Below the pieces are notes generated by a model. It ran no database searches. It was not told the origin of the DNA and worked only from the letters and a program-made list of their open reading frames with translations. A stretch of DNA of 64,000 nt from Limnobacter thiooxidans (GTDB lineage Bacteria > Pseudomonadota > Gammaproteobacteria > Burkholderiales > Burkholderiaceae_B). The first letter of the stretch is position 1. Each line of letters opens with the position of its first letter. The stretch lies in assembly GCF_036323495.1 (NCBI RefSeq), contig NZ_AP028947.1, positions 3,286,001 through 3,350,000 of the forward strand, in the 5' to 3' direction. This document shows, piece after piece, positions 1-10,100 of this stretch. The position numbers were made by a program, and so were the translations under genes.

Positions 1-2203
1 CCATACCGACTGAAGCCATCCAGGGATTCAGCAAACCCATGGCCGCCACAGGCACCGCGATACCGTTGTAAGCCAGCGCCCAAAACAGGTTTTGCCGACC
101 CACCTTCTCGACCAGGCGTGCAGTGGTAAAAGCGTCCAGCACACCCGCCACACCGGGTTGCAGCAAGAGAAAGTCAGCTTGCCCGGCACTCAAGGTGGAG
201 GCCCCCGCTGCCGCAAAAGACACATCGGCCCGGGCAAATGCACCGCTGTCATTCAGGCCATCGCCCACCATGGCCACGCACTGGTGAGTGGCCTGCTGGT
301 GAGCAATCCATTGGGTTTTGTCCTCTGGTCCCATGCCACCAAGACGCGCGGAAAAAGGCAGTTTGGGCATCCAGTGGCGGACTGCCTCGGGTTGATCACC
401 CGACAACAGGTTCAAGCTCAAACCCCGCTTTTTCAACGCAAACATTTGAGGTATCAAGGCATGATCGGCCTGCAAATTGATCGAGAAAGACAAGGCCTGA
501 AGTGAACCTGGATTGAAGTTCACCGTACAGCAGGCGAGTGTTTGATTGTCCGTATTCTTGACATCCAGAAGACCACAATGCGCGACCGAGCCCAATCGCA
601 ATTCCACAAGCTTTCCATCCAGTTGAAACAGGGCGGACAAACCTGCACCTGCCTGTTCTTCGAACTGCAACCACTGCACTGGCGTAGCTTGGGCACTGAG
701 GGTACGAAACAAATGTGCCGCAATTGCTTTGGACACAGGGTGCACCGATTTTCGGGCCAACATGCAAATGGCATTGAGCAGGCGCGCATCCAGAATTTCA
801 GGAACACCCGCAAGGGCCTGGTGGCGAACCTGCACTGAATCGGCACGGGTGAGCGTGCCTGTTTTGTCCATGGCCACCACCGTGACCTGCGCCAGGGTAT
901 CCAAAGCTTGCGGGTTACGCACCAGCACACCCTGGTCAGCCAGCCGACGAATGCCAAACAGGCGAACTAGCGGCAGCGCCAAGGCCAAGGCACAAGGGCA
1001 AGTCACGATGAGCACAGCCAGGGTTGCACTGGCGGCCACCTCGGGCTGTGCACGGTAAACAGCCCAATACAAGGTTGTACCCAACGCACACAACAGCACC
1101 CCGAATACAAACCAGGGTAACAGGCGGTCGACCTTGTCTTGATGACCTGGTTTTGCTGCGAGCGCCTGCAACAACAACTGCCCCAGGGCGGTGAGGCTGT
1201 CACCACCAGCCAAGGGCAGGCTACGCAAGTGTGCTTGCGCACTGAGAAGTCGACTGCCGGCCTGGATGAGATCGCCCTGCTTTTTCAGCACAGGATCAAC
1301 CTCACCCGTTCGCATGGCTTCATCCACCCACACCTCGGAGTGTTCTTCGATCAATTCCGAGTCAACGGGCACAGCCTGGGATTCGTTCAAACGGTACATT
1401 TGCCCAGCGGCCAGTTGAGCCACCGCCATGGTCTTCCAGAGAGGGCCATCCGGTACTTCAACCTGTAGAGGCAAGTCAGGCTGCAATCCTGACAAATGCT
1501 GCAAGGCACGGGCGGTTTGATTTTCTACCCCCATTTGCACCAACAGCAACAAGGTCAGCAGCATGGCAATGGAATCGAACCAGACATGGTGCGACAGGTT
1601 GTTCAGGTTCAGGCTGCTGAGTGCAAACGCAAGCATCAGACCCAGCACAATTGGCTGATCCATCACCAAACGGCGCTGCCACACCGCCACCCAGGCCCGG
1701 CGAAAATAAGGGGCCGCGCTGTACAGCATCAGGGGCAAGGCCAGCACCCATTGGGCCCAGCGCAACAGGCCGGTTTCAGCGATGCCGATTTCAGCAGGGG
1801 AATAGACATACTCGGGTGCGCTGTACATCATGATTTGCATCATGCACAACGCAGCAACCAGAAAACGAAGAAAGCGCGACCGTGCGGCCTTGCGATTTCG
1901 CAAGGCCTGTTGTTGGCTGCAATTTGTTGAATCCGACCCAAGCGAGTAGCCCAGGCGCCGCGCTCGTGTGGCCATCTGCAAAATAGCCTGTGGCGTGCTG
2001 GCAGCCCAACGGGCGAGGCTGCTGGCCGGGTTGACCGAAAATTCATTCAGGCCTTCAATCTGCCTTGCGGCATGCTCAAGTTCTACCGCGCAAGCACCAC
2101 AGTCCATGCCACTGACGCGGGCAATACCTTCCCAGAGGCCGTCTGCTCGACGCACCTGCCGGGAACCAAGGTCGTCTTCTGAAATGGGCGTGGATGAATT
2201 CAT
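1..2203 (-). CDS. Heavy-metal translocating P1B-type ATPase, FixI/CcoI-like (3' end outside window)
   Basis: This is an inner-membrane metal pump, probably supplying copper for cytochrome oxidase assembly (CcoI/FixI role). The frame is open from an ATG at 2203 to the window edge, so the C-terminus is missing. An N-terminal metal-binding domain carries a GMDCGAC motif (Cys35, Cys38). Further on are the actuator TGE, the transmembrane CPC metal motif, the phosphorylation site DKTGTLT, the HP motif in SVHPVSKA and the hinge MVGDGLND. The membrane motif reads CPCALALALP, so the Thr-Pro usual after Ala-Leu-Ala in many P1B pumps is altered. A weak AGGA lies before the ATG. Family membership is clear from the motifs. 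The CcoI assignment is an inference, since no cco oxidase genes are in the window. Confidence 0.9.
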   Translation of the reverse strand, partial: MNSSTPISEDDLGSRQVRRADGLWEGIARVSGMDCGACAVELEHAARQIEGLNEFSVNPASSLARWAASTPQAILQMATRARRLGYSLGSDSTNCSQQQALRNRKAARSRFLRFLVAALCMMQIMMYSAPEYVYSPAEIGIAETGLLRWAQWVLALPLMLYSAAPYFRRAWVAVWQRRLVMDQPIVLGLMLAFALSSLNLNNLSHHVWFDSIAMLLTLLLLVQMGVENQTARALQHLSGLQPDLPLQVEVPDGPLWKTMAVAQLAAGQMYRLNESQAVPVDSELIEEHSEVWVDEAMRTGEVDPVLKKQGDLIQAGSRLLSAQAHLRSLPLAGGDSLTALGQLLLQALAAKPGHQDKVDRLLPWFVFGVLLCALGTTLYWAVYRAQPEVAASATLAVLIVTCPCALALALPLVRLFGIRRLADQGVLVRNPQALDTLAQVTVVAMDKTGTLTRADSVQVRHQALAGVPEILDARLLNAICMLARKSVHPVSKAIAAHLFRTLSAQATPVQWLQFEEQAGAGLSALFQLDGKLVELRLGSVAHCGLLDVKNTDNQTLACCTVNFNPGSLQALSFSINLQADHALIPQMFALKKRGLSLNLLSGDQPEAVRHWMPKLPFSARLGGMGPEDKTQWIAHQQATHQCVAMVGDGLNDSGAFARADVSFAAAGASTLSAGQADFLLLQPGVAGVLDAFTTARLVEKVGRQNLFWALAYNGIAVPVAAMGLLNPWMASVGM

Positions 2204-2258
2204 GATTGCATCCTACCCATGCACCGCTGATCTGTAATTGATACAAATCAAGGGTTGA

Positions 2259-4673
2259 TCACAATACGCACTCCGGCAAGGGGTTGGCACCCTGGAAAAC
2301 CCAAATCGGCGCACTGACTGCCACAATGCGGTCACCGCGTTTCACTCGCAGGAAATACCAGTTTTTTCCCTCTGTAGGAGCCACGCTGAATTGCCCGGTT
2401 TTTGCAGGCTGCGCTGCGAGAGGAACATAATTCATCTGCGAATTCCTTGATGGCCCTGACTGGGAACTGAACAATTCCACGGACACGCCCTGCAAACTGT
2501 CCAGGGGATCCACACTACGGACATCAAATTCTAGTTGTACCGTGGGATTGCGCGTGCCGATTCTGGAACCCATTGGATGTCGCTGTTCACCCTGAACTGC
2601 GTCAAAGCGGATCCGCAGTGCATTTTCCTGCTGAGCCACCGTGTAAAAACGGCGGGCCAGAAATGCCTCGCGAATTTCAGCCTGTGTGTTGTTTCGGGCA
2701 ATGACTACTGTTTTGGGCAAAGAACTTCCACCCCAGTCGGTGGCGTGGTGGTCCTCAGAACCAACCGGCCCCAAGTACCAACCTTTGTCCAGTGCATGGC
2801 CGTACCACGAGCCAAATTTGCCATCCGTGTCATATTCATCACCCTTGCCAAACACCTCCAGCCCCACCACCCGGTAATCAGCGGGTGCAATGTATTTGAA
2901 GTCATTGAACGCATACGCTGGATCGCCTTGCCGAAACACATTCAACGCATTCAAGGCACCGGCCATGCGTGTGGCCTGCCCCAAGCCCTCGCCAATCTGT
3001 AACAGCACGCTGTGGATGGCATCTTCACGGCCTGGATGATTGAAAACCATCAACCCATCGCCACCACCACCCAACTGCGGTGACAACACAAACCACTGCC
3101 AGAACAAATCCATGGAAACCACGTAACCTGGACCCGCTTTGGCATTGATGTTGTTCTTGCTCAAGTACACATTGGCATGACCAAAACGGTCTGAAGTCCA
3201 CTCAAAGCCACGCATGGCTGTAAACAGGCCAAGGGACTCGCCCGTGACCTGGTTCGCCTGGCGTAATGTGCTTTGCCACTTGCTCAAACTGTTGCCGAGA
3301 TTGTCGGGGTCAGAGATCAAGCACGACAAGGGATTGCTTGTGCAATTGGATGTATCTGGGAGTGCCAAGGGAATGGCCAAGTTGTCTGAATGATCCGAGG
3401 ACATGACAAAGTCCATGCCTCTCTCACGGGTTTGCTGATACACCTGGAGTGGGTCGGTATTGGCTTGTCCGTCGGAATACGCAGTGTGCTCATGCATGGC
3501 GCCTAACAAGTGGGCGTAACCAAGCCCGTTTACGCCACCACCATAAAATGGCGTGCACTGGCCAGCCGAGATTTGCTGACCACCGGGTTGACCGGTGCCA
3601 AGCGGAGGCGTGGCCAGCAACCCGGCCAAAGGGCATCCAGATCGGGTGGGGGCTTGCAAACAATCCAGCAAACTCGCGGTTTGATCGGTATTGGCCCTGA
3701 CATTGGCGACTACATCGCGTTGGTCTGTGCTGATCGAAAAGTTTTCGCGGTCAGAAACTTCGATGCGAAAAGTAAGTGCCTGGTTTGCCAAATCAGAAGG
3801 TATCAAGACCTGTGCGCTGGCTTTGTCCGCGTTCACCAGTTGCACACTGGCACCGCCCGTTTGAGCCCACCTGTAAAACAGGGCGTCTCCATTTGCATCT
3901 GTTGCGCTGACTTGCAGACTCAGGCTTTCGCCCGGACGAACCGGCTCAGGCAATGCGCGGGCATTTTGAATGACAGGTGCCGTGTTCACCGAGCGATCGG
4001 GCGTGGTCACCTCAAACAGGGTGAAACCCACCCCTTCTTCATTGTCAGTCGCAACAGCGCGGAATGTGTAAGTTTTTGACTCGGGGGAATTTGGAAGCTG
4101 TACATTCAAGTTACAGCCAGATTCTTCGTAGGTGATTTTCAGCGTTTCATTTCGCCATTGGTAACCTTGAATGGTGCCGTCAGTGTCTGTCGATTCACAG
4201 GCGCTGGCCAACAAGCGGTTGTCCGACTGCACAGGCGTTGCGGCAACCTTGACAATGGGTAGCGCATTCTCGAATGTATTCCGGATTTCAATTTCAACGC
4301 GATCTTCAAGCACGGTGTTGTCTGAGAACTGTGCCTGCACCACAAATTCGACAACTGTGTCTTGATTGACCTGTGGCAATTTCAGCGACAGAACCGACTC
4401 GTTTGACCGACCTTCATCACCAAAAAACACCTTGTCTTCATTGGTGGGAAACCAGGCATAGGCCACCACTGCGTTTTGATCCTGGCTTTGCACTGTCGCG
4501 GTCAGCTCAACAACGCTTCGCTCTGCGGCCTGCAGGTTTTCGCTGGCATTCAATACTGGCTGATTCTCCTGACCGTCAACGCTGGTAACTGCAGTGGTTT
4601 CGTTGTTATCGCCGCAAGCTGCGAGTACAGACATCAATAAAACAATTGAACACAAACGCGCTTTGTACAACAT
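2259..4673 (-). CDS. DUF3604/PHP-domain lipoprotein with Ig-like repeats
   Basis: About 804 residues. The chosen start at 4673 gives a clean lipoprotein signal with lipobox LAAC (Cys20); an earlier in-frame start at 4739 would bury it. Residues about 40-330 form three PKD/Ig-like beta domains. The C-terminal half is DUF3604, a PHP-type metal-dependent hydrolase fold: MHEHTAYSDGQ and SSDHSDN supply His/Asp metal ligands, followed by FEWTSDRFGHANVY, FNHPGRED and GSEDHHATDWGG. The substrate is unknown. It is probably anchored to the outer membrane facing the periplasm. It stands alone, between the metal ATPase and the cupin gene. Confidence 0.82.
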   Translation of the reverse strand: MLYKARLCSIVLLMSVLAACGDNNETTAVTSVDGQENQPVLNASENLQAAERSVVELTATVQSQDQNAVVAYAWFPTNEDKVFFGDEGRSNESVLSLKLPQVNQDTVVEFVVQAQFSDNTVLEDRVEIEIRNTFENALPIVKVAATPVQSDNRLLASACESTDTDGTIQGYQWRNETLKITYEESGCNLNVQLPNSPESKTYTFRAVATDNEEGVGFTLFEVTTPDRSVNTAPVIQNARALPEPVRPGESLSLQVSATDANGDALFYRWAQTGGASVQLVNADKASAQVLIPSDLANQALTFRIEVSDRENFSISTDQRDVVANVRANTDQTASLLDCLQAPTRSGCPLAGLLATPPLGTGQPGGQQISAGQCTPFYGGGVNGLGYAHLLGAMHEHTAYSDGQANTDPLQVYQQTRERGMDFVMSSDHSDNLAIPLALPDTSNCTSNPLSCLISDPDNLGNSLSKWQSTLRQANQVTGESLGLFTAMRGFEWTSDRFGHANVYLSKNNINAKAGPGYVVSMDLFWQWFVLSPQLGGGGDGLMVFNHPGREDAIHSVLLQIGEGLGQATRMAGALNALNVFRQGDPAYAFNDFKYIAPADYRVVGLEVFGKGDEYDTDGKFGSWYGHALDKGWYLGPVGSEDHHATDWGGSSLPKTVVIARNNTQAEIREAFLARRFYTVAQQENALRIRFDAVQGEQRHPMGSRIGTRNPTVQLEFDVRSVDPLDSLQGVSVELFSSQSGPSRNSQMNYVPLAAQPAKTGQFSVAPTEGKNWYFLRVKRGDRIVAVSAPIWVFQGANPLPECVL

Positions 4674-4767
4674 GGTGACAGCCCAGTAAGTTTTGAACTG
4701 ATACCAGTGCGTCTGCGTTCGAGATGAGGTAAATACCACTAAGAGACAAGTCTCTGATTTGACACAA

Positions 4768-5424
4768 TCAGTCGATCAAGTGGCCTGTTCGGACAAGAAT
4801 AGTGCAACCTTCCTTTGAAAAAGGTGTGTGCACGCTGGCATGCGGGCTGCGAATCCAGATGCCTGCGGGGTAGTCGCCGTGCTCATCAGAGAATACGCCC
4901 TGAAGCACGAAAATTTCTTCGCCGCCCATGTGGCGGTGCATATTGAAAAAGGTATTGGGTGCCCATTGCACCAAGGCCGTGTGGCGGGTCTCGAAACTGT
5001 CCAGCGGCATCACTTTCAAACCTGGTACCAAGCCTTGGCGCCATTGCGCCTCGTGGGTGTTGATGACCACGGCTTCCTGGTCTTCAGCGCGCATGTGCTG
5101 CAACTTGACCAGGATGGTGCAACCTTCCGTGGATTTTGGAGAATGGCGCGTACCCACCGGGTTTTTGACAAATGTGCCAGCGGGGTAGGCACCGAACTCG
5201 TCTTCAAAGGTGCCTTCAAGCACAAAGAATTCTTCGCCACCGCCATGCACATGTTCTGGAAAGGCGCAGCCGGGGTCGTAGCGAACAATGGAGGTGAGCC
5301 GAGCCACTTCGCCACCATCACGCTCAAGGGGCTTGCGCCACACGCCGGGGGCTGGTGAGGCGACCCAGGCCACATCGTTGCTGTTGACGACTGCGCGTTG
5401 GGACAAATCGGCGTTGAGTTTCAT
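4768..5424 (-). CDS. Two-domain cupin protein, ChrR/anti-ECF-like cupin
   Basis: 218 residues from the ATG at 5424. The frame stays open upstream to 5787, but that part has no cupin character and runs into an intergenic repeat. Two cupin domains are visible: the first with HVHGGGEEFFVLEG and the second with NMHRHMGGEEIFVLQG, each supplying His/His/Glu metal ligands. Each is followed by YPAG and a later His (TRHSP, SVHTP). This matches ChrR-type or acetylacetone-dioxygenase-like cupins. There is no sigma factor beside it, so an anti-sigma role is not supported. The substrate is unknown. Confidence 0.75.
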   Translation of the reverse strand: MKLNADLSQRAVVNSNDVAWVASPAPGVWRKPLERDGGEVARLTSIVRYDPGCAFPEHVHGGGEEFFVLEGTFEDEFGAYPAGTFVKNPVGTRHSPKSTEGCTILVKLQHMRAEDQEAVVINTHEAQWRQGLVPGLKVMPLDSFETRHTALVQWAPNTFFNMHRHMGGEEIFVLQGVFSDEHGDYPAGIWIRSPHASVHTPFSKEGCTILVRTGHLID

Positions 5425-5846
5425 GGTGCTGCTCGGGGTGTTACTGCGATGGAGTGATTCTAGCGTAAAGCGGATGTGTTGGCCCAATTGACGCAAGTTC
5501 CAATCGCCTTCGCCATTTGATTCATTGGCCCAATTGGCTTGGGTTTCAATCGCCTCGCCTGAAAACCTGTATTTCCCTTTTTGAAGTTCACACTGACTCA
5601 CCTCGCTCGGCAAAAACGCGGGCCTAGTCTCGGTGCCGGCCTTTGGCCGACCGTGGCGTGTGAATTCAAACGGGCAGGTTTTCTTGAAGGCGAAACGATT
5701 GGAACACCGCCGCCGATTGGGCCATGAGCAACCGGTTATCCGCCGCACGGGAGAGCAATCCATTCGGATTACACAATGGATACCCATTTTGACCGAACAT
5801 TCCGCTCAATCTACATTTTCTGAATCCATATTTTTCAGGAACAATC
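5425..5846. other. Gene-poor gap holding one intergenic repeat copy
   Basis: A 422-bp stretch between the divergent cupin gene and the NlpC gene. No convincing gene is seen. About 5630-5745 holds repeat copy A. The AT-rich end (about 5790-5846) should contain the promoter and the AGGA ribosome site of the NlpC gene. Confidence 0.5.
5630..5745 (+). repeat. Intergenic repeat family, copy A
   Basis: The core is TGAATTCAAACGGG (5661-5674) followed closely by GGTTTTC, AACACC and GCCG. It matches the reverse complement of 6870-6990: the 23 bases from 5661 agree at about 21 positions, and the similarity extends more weakly on both sides, including a GGCC..GGCCGA palindrome on the outer side. Found by eye; the boundaries are approximate. 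Confidence 0.5.
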
Positions 5847-6314
5847 GTGGGCAATCAATTTTTAGAAAACAGCGGCCAAGGAATCGTTGCCGAATCAATG
5901 CGGGTTTATCAATTGGTAGACGGCAGAAAATACATTTGGGGCGGGAAAACCCTGGATGGCTTCGACTGTTCTGGATTCGTTGGATACGTGTTCAGCAATT
6001 TGTTTCCCGAGAAAAAATCTCACTTTCTAACCGATGTGCAGGGCTTCATCAACAGCAAATTATTCGAAACAGTAGATGTTGCACGACCTGGCGACATCAT
6101 TGTCTTTCCTTCTGTAGATGGTTTTGTTAACCACATCGGAATTGTTGTTGATGACGAGCGCTGGATTGGATCGCAATCCTCTACGGGGGTTGCATATGTG
6201 AAATTCAGCAACAGGTTCTGGGGAAAGCGGCGACACTACTTTCGTCGGCTGATCACTTACTCAGCGCAATCCATTTCGAGTTATACGAGTAATGTGAGCT
6301 TCTCTCATGTCTAA
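5847..6314 (+). CDS. NlpC/P60-family cell-wall hydrolase
   Basis: 155 residues, GTG start at 5847 with AGGA at 5837-5840. The catalytic Cys lies in FDCSGFVGYVF and the His in GFVNHIGIVVD, with RPGDIIVF before it, which is the usual NlpC/P60 order. The family cleaves D-Glu-gamma-DAP-type peptide bonds in peptidoglycan. No signal peptide is obvious, unlike most exported members, so export is unclear. It overlaps the next gene by 8 bp and is presumably co-transcribed. The pair is visibly more AT-rich than its neighbours and is flanked by inverted repeat copies, which suggests acquisition. Confidence 0.75.
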   Translation: MGNQFLENSGQGIVAESMRVYQLVDGRKYIWGGKTLDGFDCSGFVGYVFSNLFPEKKSHFLTDVQGFINSKLFETVDVARPGDIIVFPSVDGFVNHIGIVVDDERWIGSQSSTGVAYVKFSNRFWGKRRHYFRRLITYSAQSISSYTSNVSFSHV

Positions 6315-6798
6315 ACTACGAACTGTATTGATCTGCCTTGTCGTAGCAGCATCAGGCGCATGCAATTCACCAAAAAAAGAACTCACTGGCACGGATTCAA
6401 TGCAATGGCAATTTCAATCGTATTCCTGCGCCTTTGGATGTGACCCTTTGATTGATGGCATTCTGAAGCCACTCATTGGTCATGTGCTGAATTTCGAATC
6501 GCCAAAAAATGGATTTGATTTGTTCAGTGAATGTGGTGGAAGAATTTCTTTAGTAAAAACCAGCTTGAGTAATGACGAATTGATTCAGCAATTGAATCAA
6601 ACCGTATCACCCGATCAACAATTCACAGCTGAAAATACAGGTTTGAAAAATCCGACATTAACCACCGCCCGCGCCGTTTGTCATGAAAACGGAAAAACCA
6701 CTTCGACGTTCTGGGTTGTGTCGTTGAGCGAAGATACGATGAAAGTGTACTTCGAAGGCGCAAGTTTTTTGGACTTCAAGGCGATCACAGCCAACTGA
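6307..6798 (+). CDS. Small lipoprotein of unknown function
   Basis: 163 residues. The N-terminus is a lipoprotein signal, MSKLRTVLICLVVAASGAC, with the lipidated Cys at 19. I do not recognise the mature part, which contains CAFGC and two further Cys (SECGG, AVCHENG), so disulphides in the periplasm are possible. Its start overlaps the end of the NlpC gene by 8 bp, so it is likely translationally coupled and may act with that hydrolase at the envelope. The AT-rich composition is shared with the upstream gene. Confidence 0.6.
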   Translation: MSKLRTVLICLVVAASGACNSPKKELTGTDSMQWQFQSYSCAFGCDPLIDGILKPLIGHVLNFESPKNGFDLFSECGGRISLVKTSLSNDELIQQLNQTVSPDQQFTAENTGLKNPTLTTARAVCHENGKTTSTFWVVSLSEDTMKVYFEGASFLDFKAITAN

Positions 6799-6869
6799 AC
6801 CACGCTGGGTCAACGATATTGAGGATTCGGCGCAATCCACAATGGTACGCAATAATCAACGCCTCAACC

Positions 6870-7125
6870 GTGCGAACCAACGCTCGCGCGGGCGCCAATC
6901 CAGCCAACTCGGCAGTGGTGTTGCTTGTTCCGCACATTCAGGAAAACCGCCCCGTTTGAATTCAGCCGCAGCGTTCGGCCCACGGCCGACACACAATTCG
7001 GCCATCTTTTTTACCGAATTGTGTGAGCAAGGATCAATTCAAAAAGGGATCAAGCGGTTTTCAGTGCGGAACAGGCAACCCACGCCGAGGTGGCAATATA
7101 GCCACGCCGAGGCAGCGAACAACCC
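6870..7125. repeat. Extended palindrome made of repeat copies B and C
   Basis: Copy B read on the minus strand and copy C read on the plus strand share, in order, AATTCAAA, GCGGTTTTC, GTGCGGAACA, GCAAC and GCCGAG, followed by TGGC. They face each other across the stem-loop at 6991-7024. Copy B also matches copy A at 5630-5745. The repeats were aligned by eye, so ends and identity are approximate. Confidence 0.5.
6991..7024. other. Perfect 11-bp stem-loop at the repeat axis
   Basis: ACACAATTCGG (6991-7001) pairs perfectly with CCGAATTGTGT (7014-7024) around a 12-base loop containing a T run. There is no U tract after the stem on either strand, so it is not a standard terminator. It sits at the symmetry axis between repeat copies B and C. 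Confidence 0.6.
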
Positions 7126-7148
7126 ACGGCAGGTTGGCTGAACCGCCC

Positions 7149-10100
7149 TTACATCGACCTGCGATACTTCCCACCCACTTCAAACAGCGCCTGCGTAATC
7201 TGCCCCAACGAACACACCCGCACCGCCTCCACCAGCACTTCGAACACATTGCCGCCATCCATGGCTGTCTGCTTCAAGCGCTCCAACATGGGTCCGCTTT
7301 CTGCTGCGTGCAGTTGCTGAAACTCGGCAAGGCGCTTTAGCTGGCTTTGCTTTTCATCTTCGGTGGCGCGGGCCAGTTCAAGCGAATTCAATGAATCGGA
7401 ATTTTCATCCGGATTCGTGAAAGTATTGACGCCAATGATCGGCAAAGTGCCATCGTGCTTCTGGATTTCATAGTGCATCGATTCTTCCTGAATCTTGCTG
7501 CGCTGGTAGCCGGTTTCCATGGCACCCAGCACGCCACCGCGTTCGCTGATGCGGTCCAGCTCATCGAGCACCGCATTCTCAACCAACTCGGTCAGCTCTT
7601 CGATCACGAAAGCGCCCTGGTTCGGGTTTTCGTTTTTGGCCAGGCCCCATTCTTTGTTGATGATCAACTGAATGGCCATTGCGCGACGCACACTTTCTTC
7701 GGTTGGTGTGGTCACCGCTTCGTCATAGGCATTGGTGTGCAGGCTGTTGCAGTGGTCGTACACGGCAATCAACGCTTGCAATGTGGTGCGAATGTCATTG
7801 AAAGCAATTTCCTGCGCGTGCAGGCTGCGGCCACTGGTTTGAATGTGATATTTCAGCTTTTGACTGCGGTCGCTGGCGCCGTAACGATCACGCATGGCAA
7901 TCGCCCAGATTCTGCGCGCCACACGACCCAGTACGGTGTACTCCGGGTCCATGCCGTTGGAGAAGAAGAAACTCAGGTTCGGCGCAAAGTCATCAATCTT
8001 CATGCCGCGAGCCAGGTACGCTTCCACGAAGGTAAAGCCATTGCTCAAGGTGAATGCCAACTGCGAAATTGGATTGGCCCCTGCTTCCGCAATGTGATAT
8101 CCGCTGATGGATACGCTGTAGAAGTTGCGCACTTCGTGGTCAATGAAATACTGCTGGATGTCGCCCATGACACGCAGGCTGAATTCGGTCGAGAAAATAC
8201 AGGTGTTCTGTCCCTGGTCTTCTTTCAGAATGTCGGCCTGTACCGTGCCACGCACAGCTTTCAGGGTTGCAGCTTTCAAAGCCTGGTATTCCTGGGCATT
8301 GGGTGCGCGTTTGTTTTCAAACGTGAATTTGTCCACTTGCTGGTCAATGGCCGTATTCAGGAACATGGCCAGAATGCTGGGTGCCGGGCCGTTGATGGTC
8401 ATGGACACACTGGTGCTGGGCGCGCACAAATCGAATCCGCTGTACAACACTTTCATGTCGTCGAGCGTGGCCACGCTCACACCACTGGTGCCCACCTTGC
8501 CGTAAATATCCGGGCGCAGGTCTGGGTCGAAACCATACAGGGTGACTGAGTCAAATGCAGTCGACAAGCGCTTGGCATCGCTTGCACTGCTCAGCATTTT
8601 GAAACGGCGGTTGGTTCGGGCGGGGTCGCCTTCGCCTGCAAACATGCGGGTGGGGTCTTCACCTTCCCGCTTGACCGGGAACACACCTGCCGTGAACGGG
8701 AAATAGCCAGGCAGGTTTTCCAGCATGACGAATTTCAGCAAGTCGGCACGGCTGGTGAATTTGGGCAAACTGACGCGATTGACTTTCAAACCGCACAAGG
8801 TGGTGACGGTCAATGGCGCCTGCAAGGCCTTGCCGCGCACCTCGTAGGTCAGCGTGTCGCCCTGATACCCTTCTGCCAGTTTTGAATAATCTTTCATGGC
8901 CTTTTGGGCGGCCATGCTCAGGCGAGTGCTCGTCAACTCCAACAGGTCATCCAGTGCTTCAACCGCCTTGGTCTTGTCGGGTTTATGTGCCAGCAAAAGC
9001 GCCTGGGCTCGCTCCATGCATTCGAGGTCGTACGCTGCCGCCACATCTTTTTGAACCTGTGCCTTGTAGCTGCGCACGGCTTGTGCAATTTCTGCCAGGT
9101 AGCGCACGCGCTCGGAGGGCACCACCGCCTTCATGGTGGTGGAATGCTTGGTGTCAATGGCATTGAACAGGCCTTTGGAAGGCTTGGCAATGGGCAAGGC
9201 TGCGCGCAAGGCCTTGTACAAGGCACTCACGCCATCATCATTGAACCGGCTTGCCAGCGTGCCGTATACAGGCATGGTGTCGGGCATGCTGGTGAAAGCC
9301 ATACGGTTGCGTTGAACTTGCTTGCACACATCGCGCAGCGCATCCAGTGCGCCCTTGCGATCAAACTTGTTCACTGCCACGAAATCGGCAAAATCCAGCA
9401 TGTCAATTTTTTCAAGCTGGCTGGCCGCACCGTATTCAGGGGTCATCACATACAGGCTGAAATCCACGTGGGGCACAATGGCGGCATCGCCTTGGCCAAT
9501 GCCCGGCGTTTCAATCAACACTAGGTCAAACCCAGTGGCGCGGCACAGGGCAATGATGTCAGGCAAGGTGGCGGGCACTTCCTGCGCGGAATCGCGCGTG
9601 GCCAGCGAACGCATGAACACTTTCGGCTCATTGCCGGCCCAGGGGCCAATCGCATTCATCCGGATTCTGTCACCCAGCAGGGCTCCACCGGTTTTACGTC
9701 GTGAAGGGTCTACGCACACCACGCCAATGGTCAGGTCATCACCATGGTCCATGCGCAGTCGGCGAATCAATTCATCGGTCAGGCTGGATTTACCCGCTCC
9801 GCCCGTGCCGGTAATACCCAGCACAGGCGTCTTGCTGGTTTTGGCCAATGCGCGAATGGCGTCCAGGTCGGCTGTGGGTACTTCATCGCGCTCAAGGCGG
9901 GTAATCAGTTGAGTCAGCTGGGGCCAATTGGCAACCAAGGCTTGAATGCCTTCTGGCGTACTGATCACTTCAGCCTTCTTGCGGGCATCGCGAACCTGGG
10001 CGGCACGGGCGATCATGTCGCCAATCATGCCTTCCAGACCCATTTTCTGGCCGTCTTGTGGGCTGTAAATGCGGTTGACGCCATAGGCCTGAAGGGCTTC

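Larger units (their letters stand above)
6799..7148. other. 350-bp gene-free stretch downstream of the lipoprotein gene
   Basis: No gene is supported here. The stretch is filled by repeat copies B (about 6870-6990, minus sense) and C (about 7025-7125, plus sense), arranged head to head around a perfect 11-bp stem-loop. The icmF stop lies just beyond. Confidence 0.5.

Noticed and set aside
6991..7024. Stem-loop as the terminator of the lipoprotein gene
   Set aside because: The stem is strong but is not followed by a T run; the T run is in the loop. It is better seen as the axis of a repeat palindrome.
7455..8549. 364-residue plus-strand frame
   Set aside because: Antisense shadow of icmF, whose mutase domain is unambiguous on the other strand.
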